In this document: positions 60,032 through 64,000 of the stretch, in pieces
Numbering within the stretch: the stretch's first letter is position 1
Layout of the letters: every line of letters begins with the position of its first letter
Notes under the pieces: generated by a model
The model's database searches: none
Told to the model about the DNA's origin: nothing
What the model saw: the letters and a program-made list of their open reading frames with translations, nothing else
Assembly (NCBI GenBank): GCA_947630375.1
Contig: CANRHH010000002.1
Span: forward strand, 1 to 64,000
DNA length: 64,000 nt
Direction: 5' to 3'
DNA from: an uncultured Oscillospiraceae bacterium
GTDB taxonomy: Bacteria; Bacillota; Clostridia; Oscillospirales; Oscillospiraceae
Program-made: the position numbers and the translations under genes

Positions 60032-61096
60032 TCAGCCCTGTTTTCGCGGCAGCCTGACTGTAAAGGTCGTCGATCCGCCGCCGCTTGCGGCTGTTACCTC
60101 CCCGTTGTGGAGGTCCACCACTTTCTTTACGATCGCCAGGCCGATCCCGTTGCCCTCGGCGGAGTGGGATTCGTCCGCCTGGTAGAATTTATAAAAGATC
60201 TGGGTCAGGCGGTCCGCCGGGATGTCCTTCCCGGTGTTGGAGACGGCGACGCAGATCTCTTTTTCGCCCTCGGTGATCTCCACTTTGATTTTCCCGCCCG
60301 GTTCGGAGAATTTCACGGCGTTGTCCAGCAGATTGATCCAGACCTGCTTTAACAGCTCCTCGTTGGCGCAGATCAGGTGCTCCCCAAAGTCGATGTCCAT
60401 GTCCAGGGCTTTCTGGGACCATTTGTCCGCCAAGATCAGGATCGCGCCGCGTATTTGCTCGGAGAGGTTGAATTTGGAGACGTCGGTGAGGATGGTCTGG
60501 TTTTCCACCTTGGTCAGATTCAAAACGTTGCTGGCCAGAGAGGACAGGCGCAGGGATTCCTCTTCGATGACGGTCAGGTACTCCTGCCTCTCCCCCTCGG
60601 TCAGGCTTCCGTGGCGCAGGAGCTTGGCAAAGCCGGCGATGGAGACGATGGGGGTCTTGAACTCATGGGAGAAGTTGTTGATGAAATCGTTCCGCAGGGC
60701 CTCGGTGTGCTCCAATTCCTCGGCGGCCCGGTTGAAGCTCCGCTGGATCTCCTGAAAAGCCGGGTAATCGCTGATGGGCCTGCCAAACTCCAGCCGCGCC
60801 CGAAAGTCCCCTTTTGACAGGCGGTTGAGCTGATCAATGACCCGGTTAAAGGGCTTCAGGTAGATCTTGCTGGCGGGCAGAGTCAGCAAAAAACCGATCA
60901 CCGTGCTGATCAGTAGAATAAAAAGGAGGAGCTCGCTTATGCCGGGCTGCCCCTCCGTGGGGCGGAGCACATCAAATTTGACCAGCACATAAATAATGGC
61001 GACCGCCAGCAGAATAGCCACGGTGATAATGACAAATACGAAGAGGGATAAGAGCAGGGTAAGCTCAAAGCGCTGTTTATGTCCTTCTTTTTTCAT
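60032..61096 (-). CDS. Membrane sensor histidine kinase (HAMP)
   Basis: The 354-aa kinase has two N-terminal membrane helices (about residues 12-40 and 55-75), a HAMP-like linker (PFNRVIDQLNRLSKGDF), the H-box NFSHEFKTPIVSIAGFAKLL (His about residue 143), N-box WINLLDNAVKFSEPGG, G1 NTGKDIPADR and G2 GNGIGLAIVKKVVDLHNG. The G1 box has Asn-Thr-Gly in place of Asp-x-Gly, seen in a subset of kinases. It is coupled to the response regulator gene by an ATGA overlap (61093-61096). The signal is unknown. Confidence 0.92.
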   Translation of the reverse strand: MKKEGHKQRFELTLLLSLFVFVIITVAILLAVAIIYVLVKFDVLRPTEGQPGISELLLFILLISTVIGFLLTLPASKIYLKPFNRVIDQLNRLSKGDFRARLEFGRPISDYPAFQEIQRSFNRAAEELEHTEALRNDFINNFSHEFKTPIVSIAGFAKLLRHGSLTEGERQEYLTVIEEESLRLSSLASNVLNLTKVENQTILTDVSKFNLSEQIRGAILILADKWSQKALDMDIDFGEHLICANEELLKQVWINLLDNAVKFSEPGGKIKVEITEGEKEICVAVSNTGKDIPADRLTQIFYKFYQADESHSAEGNGIGLAIVKKVVDLHNGEVTAASGGGSTTFTVRLPRKQG

Positions 61097-61767
61097 ACCT
61101 TTTTTACCGCCTTATAGCCCAGCCCGCGCACGGACTCGATGGCAAACTCATCCCAGCCCTCAAACCGCCGGCGCAGCCGCCCCACATGGACCGTGACGGT
61201 TTCCCAGCCGGTGTCGCTGTCGGCGCCCCAGATCTCATCCATCAGCTGGATGCGGGTAAAGATCTGGTCCGGGTAGGACAGGAGCTTATATAAAAGCAGA
61301 AATTCCTTTTGCGGTAGCTCCTGCCGCTCACCCCGCCGCGTCACGGTATGGGAATTGTAGTCCAGCGTCACATCGCCGATCACGATCTTCTGCTCACTGA
61401 CAATCTGCGCGCGGCGGAGCAGCGCCTTGATCCGCAGCAGCAGCTTCTCCTCGTCGATGGGCTTGGTGATGTAATCGTCCGTGCCTACGAGAAAGCCCTT
61501 CTTCTCATCGGCCGGCAGATGCTTGGCGGTCACCATCAGGATCGGCAGGGTCGCGTCGGTCTCCCGGATCCGCCGGGTGAACTCATAGCCGTCCATTTTT
61601 GGCATCATCACGTCCAGCACCACCAGGTCAATGTGTTCATGGTCCAGCGCTTCCAGCGCCTCTTCACCGTCGTTGGCGGTGGTGACGGTGTAATTGGCGT
61701 TTTGCAAAAGCGCGCAGAGGAGCTTGCGGGTGTGCTTGTCGTCGTCCACCACAAGAATATGAAACAT
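61093..61767 (-). CDS. OmpR-family response regulator
   Basis: The 224-aa regulator has a receiver domain (VDDDKHTRKLL acidic pocket, phospho-Asp in LVVLDVMMPKMDG, VTAK and YITKPI) and a winged-helix domain ending ESVRGLGYKAVKKV. It is the first gene of the pair. Divergent from it lies the glycolipid-type cluster, which it may regulate. Confidence 0.93.
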   Translation of the reverse strand: MFHILVVDDDKHTRKLLCALLQNANYTVTTANDGEEALEALDHEHIDLVVLDVMMPKMDGYEFTRRIRETDATLPILMVTAKHLPADEKKGFLVGTDDYITKPIDEEKLLLRIKALLRRAQIVSEQKIVIGDVTLDYNSHTVTRRGERQELPQKEFLLLYKLLSYPDQIFTRIQLMDEIWGADSDTGWETVTVHVGRLRRRFEGWDEFAIESVRGLGYKAVKKV

Positions 61768-61929
61768 GGATCACGCCTCCGTTCTCTTGCCGGGACACGG
61801 AATGCTGAAATTTTTTCGCCCGGCGTGAAAAAGTTTCTTTTCAGTTTAGAAAAGGGTGCTAAACTTCCCCCAACCTGAAGCCGGAGGCCCTGATAAAGGC
61901 GGCCTCCGCCGGACAGAGGGAGATGTGAA

Positions 61930-62415
61930 ATGGGTTTTCTGAAATGCGCCTGTTACCTTGCTTTGATCGGGATTCTCTCTTTCCCAGCGGGGCGGATCAT
62001 TCCGAAGAGGTGGTTCCACCCGGAGCGGTTTCCCTACCGGAGCTATCCCTTTGAAGACGAGGGCCGGTTCTACAACAGGTTCAGGATCCATGTCTGGCAG
62101 AACAAAGTCCCCGATATGAGCAGGATCCTCCCCAAGTGCATCCCGCCCAAGAGCCTGTCCGGCAATTTCCGGGAGCGGCTGCCGCGGATGCTGCAGGAGA
62201 CCTGCGTGGCCGAACTGACCCACGCGCTACTCTGCCTGGCCGGCCTGTACTGTATCAGGCTGTGGCCCGGTGCCGGCGGGATCGTGATCGCGGGGATCAA
62301 CATCTTCATCCTGAACATGCCCTTCATCCTGATCCAGCGGTACAACCGCCCGCGGCTGCTGAAACTGTACCGGGAGGTGAGCGCTCCCCGTGGAACGGCT
62401 TCTATCATACCATAA
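61930..62415 (+). CDS. CrtO-like acyltransferase family membrane protein
   Basis: The 161-aa protein has an N-terminal and two C-terminal membrane segments and the central block DEGRFYNRFRIHVWQNKVPDMSR, resembling glycosyl-4,4'-diaponeurosporenoate acyltransferase (CrtO) family members found in Firmicutes. In staphylococci that enzyme acylates a glycosylated carotenoid. No carotenoid genes are seen, so here it may act on another glycolipid. It starts with ATG at 61930 near GGGAGATGTGAA and is followed after 16 bp by the PAP2 gene. Confidence 0.75.
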   Translation: MGFLKCACYLALIGILSFPAGRIIPKRWFHPERFPYRSYPFEDEGRFYNRFRIHVWQNKVPDMSRILPKCIPPKSLSGNFRERLPRMLQETCVAELTHALLCLAGLYCIRLWPGAGGIVIAGINIFILNMPFILIQRYNRPRLLKLYREVSAPRGTASIIP

Positions 62416-62431
62416 ATGTCCGAGGTATTCT

Positions 62432-63136
62432 ATGACAAGCAAGAAAATTTTTTCAAAGCCAATGGTCGATTACCGCAGGCTCCGCTTCAGCAACATCAAC
62501 AGCGAGGAGTACCGGCATGTGTGGTATTTGCTGTATTGGCCGGTATACGGCCTGCTGTTCCTGTTCGTGGAGCGGTTCTATTCCGTGGGCAGCTACCATG
62601 TGATGCACTGCCGGGCGGACGACTGGATCCCGTTTTGCGAGCTTTTTCTGATCCCGTATCTGCTCTGGTTCGTCTGCCTGGTGGGGATACACCTCTATAC
62701 ACTGCTCTATGATATCCGGAATTTTAAGCGGATGATGCGCTTTATCATGATCACCTATTCTTTTGCGATCCTGGTATATCTGCTGTATCCGACCTGTCAG
62801 GAGCTGCGCCCGGCCACGTTTGCGCGGGACAATCTGCTGACCCGGTTCATGGCGGCGTTCTATCGGTTCGACACCAACACCAACGTGTGCCCCTCGATCC
62901 ATGTGATAGGGTCGCTGGCGGTCCTGTTTACGGCCCTCCACTGCCGGGGACTGGGCCCGGCGTCCAAAGCGGCGCTTGCCGTTCTGGCCTTTTTGATGTG
63001 TATCTCGACGGTTTTTCTGAAGCAGCACTCCCTGATCGACGTGGCGGCGGCCATCCCGGTCTGCCTGCTGGCCTATGTCTTCTGCTTTCATACCCCGGCC
63101 AGGCGAGCGAGGCTCCAGACGGTGGGGAGCGTATAG
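62432..63136 (+). CDS. PAP2-family phosphatase
   Basis: The 234-aa protein has six hydrophobic segments and the PAP2 signature in part: CPSIHVIGSLAV (the SxHxxxS-like block, with His) and FLKQHSLIDVAAAIPV (the later His-Asp block). These enzymes dephosphorylate phosphatidic acid, undecaprenyl diphosphate or similar lipids at the membrane. ATG at 62432 follows GAGGT; the upstream in-frame ATG overlaps the previous gene and has no site. Confidence 0.87.
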   Translation: MTSKKIFSKPMVDYRRLRFSNINSEEYRHVWYLLYWPVYGLLFLFVERFYSVGSYHVMHCRADDWIPFCELFLIPYLLWFVCLVGIHLYTLLYDIRNFKRMMRFIMITYSFAILVYLLYPTCQELRPATFARDNLLTRFMAAFYRFDTNTNVCPSIHVIGSLAVLFTALHCRGLGPASKAALAVLAFLMCISTVFLKQHSLIDVAAAIPVCLLAYVFCFHTPARRARLQTVGSV

Positions 63137-63181
63137 CGCGCCTTGCGCATGACAAAAACAGAGAAGAGAGGAAGAGCGTTT

Positions 63182-64000
63182 ATGCGTGTTTTGATCTTGA
63201 GCTGCAACACCGGCGAGGGGCATAACTCCTGTGCCAAGGCTTTGAAGGAGCTCTTTGACGGCAAAGGGCATTATTGCGTCATAGAGGACGCCCTTACCTT
63301 TATTTCCCCCTTTGCGTCCCGGGTGATCTCCCGGGGCCATACCCTGATCTACCGGTATTTTCCCGGCCTGTTTCGCCGGGGATACGCCTTTGCCGAAAAA
63401 CACCCGGCGACATATGGCGGCGGTTCTTTTCTGAACCGGTTTTTCTGCTCCGGCAGGCAGCGCCTCACAGAATATATCGATTCCGAGGATTTTGATGTGG
63501 TGATCTGTACCCATACCTTTGCCGGGATCATTTTGACCGGGGCGAAAAAGGCGTGCAAAACGGATTTTTACACCGCCTTTGTGGGGACGGATTATACATG
63601 CAGCCCCACCACGGAGATCTGCGACATGGATGTATACTTCATCCCCGACGGCGCGCTGAAAAAGGAATACACGGATTACGGCATCCCGGAGTCGAAGCTG
63701 ATCCCCAGCGGGATCCCCATACGGCAGATGTTTTATGAGGATATGGAGAAGGCTGCCGCCAAAACGGCGGAAGGGGTCGGCCGGACCCATAAACACCTGT
63801 TGGTCATGGGCGGGAGCATGGGCTGCGGCCGGCTGGACCGTCTTCTGGACCGGCTCTCGGACGCCCTGTGGGAGGATGAGGAGATCACCGTCATCTGCGG
63901 GACCAACCGGCATATGCGGAAAAAGCTCAGCAGAAGGTACCGCAAGACGCCGAACATCCACATCCGGGGATATGCCGCAGATGTCCCCTGCCTGATGGAC
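63182..64000 (+). CDS. MGDG/UgtP-type glycosyltransferase, N-terminal part
   Basis: ATG at 63182 (after GAGAGGAAGAG) opens a frame that runs off the right edge after 273 codons. MRVLILSCNTGEGHNSCAKAL is the GT28-type start with the lipid-facing GxGH motif, and HKHLLVMGGSMGCGRLDRLL begins the second Rossmann domain. This is the monogalactosyldiacylglycerol synthase / UgtP group, which adds sugar to diacylglycerol. Together with PAP2 phosphatase (making diacylglycerol) and the CrtO-like acyltransferase it suggests a glycolipid pathway. Confidence 0.88.
   Translation, partial: MRVLILSCNTGEGHNSCAKALKELFDGKGHYCVIEDALTFISPFASRVISRGHTLIYRYFPGLFRRGYAFAEKHPATYGGGSFLNRFFCSGRQRLTEYIDSEDFDVVICTHTFAGIILTGAKKACKTDFYTAFVGTDYTCSPTTEICDMDVYFIPDGALKKEYTDYGIPESKLIPSGIPIRQMFYEDMEKAAAKTAEGVGRTHKHLLVMGGSMGCGRLDRLLDRLSDALWEDEEITVICGTNRHMRKKLSRRYRKTPNIHIRGYAADVPCLMD

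Overview
ORGANISM. The window looks like chromosome from a GC-rich anaerobic Clostridia member, probably Oscillospiraceae-like (Flavonifractor/Lawsonibacter/Oscillibacter type). The evidence is strong AGGAGG-type ribosome binding sites, GC-rich codon use, oxygen-sensitive 2-hydroxyacyl-CoA dehydratase subunits, a DUF4914 protein, an RqcP/HU pair, a SpoVB-like flippase, a class B sortase, a BceRSAB module and a lysine riboswitch. The species cannot be named from sequence alone. The first ~2.6 kb is clearly AT-richer and ends in a 45-nt copy of the 3' end of a tRNA-Thr gene, so it reads as one end of an integrated element whose other end lies left of the window.

LAYOUT. 1-2674: end of the integrated element (GH3 glycosidase lipid-anchored or membrane-anchored by an N-terminal segment, a small membrane protein, gene debris, tRNA-Thr 3' fragment). 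2677-9474: BceR-BceS-BceA-BceB peptide sensing/resistance operon, divergent from a DUF2975 / Cro-C1 HTH / DUF4173 operon. 9493-13145: class M sirtuin (SirTM-like), TcdA, zinc-type macrodomain hydrolase, LarE. 13157-18830: GPH sugar symporter, Cthe_2159-type lipoprotein, MscS channel, and an MFS exporter with a leader-peptide type 5' region. 19102-21586: unusual sensor kinase and GAPDH. 21652-22083: tiny ORF with a convergent short RNA, bracketed by repeats (type I toxin-antitoxin-like). 22185-26838: FAD oxidoreductase, MOP flippase, HU, RqcP, a palindrome array, P-loop protein. 27132-30202: two 2-hydroxyacyl-CoA dehydratase subunits and a small membrane protein. 30245-32905: CbiM-Q-O cobalt/nickel ECF importer. 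33075-35907: two esterases and an ATP-grasp enzyme. 35987-39545: YtcJ-type amidohydrolase and an AGCS symporter under a lysine riboswitch. 39725-41483: Ig-like lipoprotein and an orphan Card1/Can2-like CARF protein, followed by a second palindrome array. 41772-45436: sortase B and a large repeat-containing surface protein. 45685-51959: GNAT enzyme, then a Dlt-like acylation operon (transglutaminase, adenylation enzyme, MBOAT, lipoprotein, carrier protein, SGNH-like protein). 52082-56488: PotABCD polyamine importer with a ~355-nt structured leader. 56547-60006: phosphodiester glycosidase, small membrane protein, DUF4914. 60032-64000: two-component system and a glycolipid-type cluster (CrtO-like acyltransferase, PAP2 phosphatase, UgtP/MGDG-type glycosyltransferase, cut by the window edge).

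HOW IT FITS. Much of the window concerns the cell envelope (Bce module, Dlt-like acylation, sortase and substrate, glycolipid cluster, MOP flippase) and nutrient import (polyamine, cobalt/nickel, sugar, lysine-regulated amino acid). RNA-level control is prominent: one secure riboswitch, one probable leader-peptide attenuator, one unidentified long structured leader and one probable antisense RNA. The best candidates for something new are the pot leader RNA, the Dlt-like operon with transglutaminase and a Cys-substituted SGNH protein, the SirTM/Zn-macrodomain pair split around TcdA without its usual lipoyl partners, and the two palindrome arrays lying between convergent genes.
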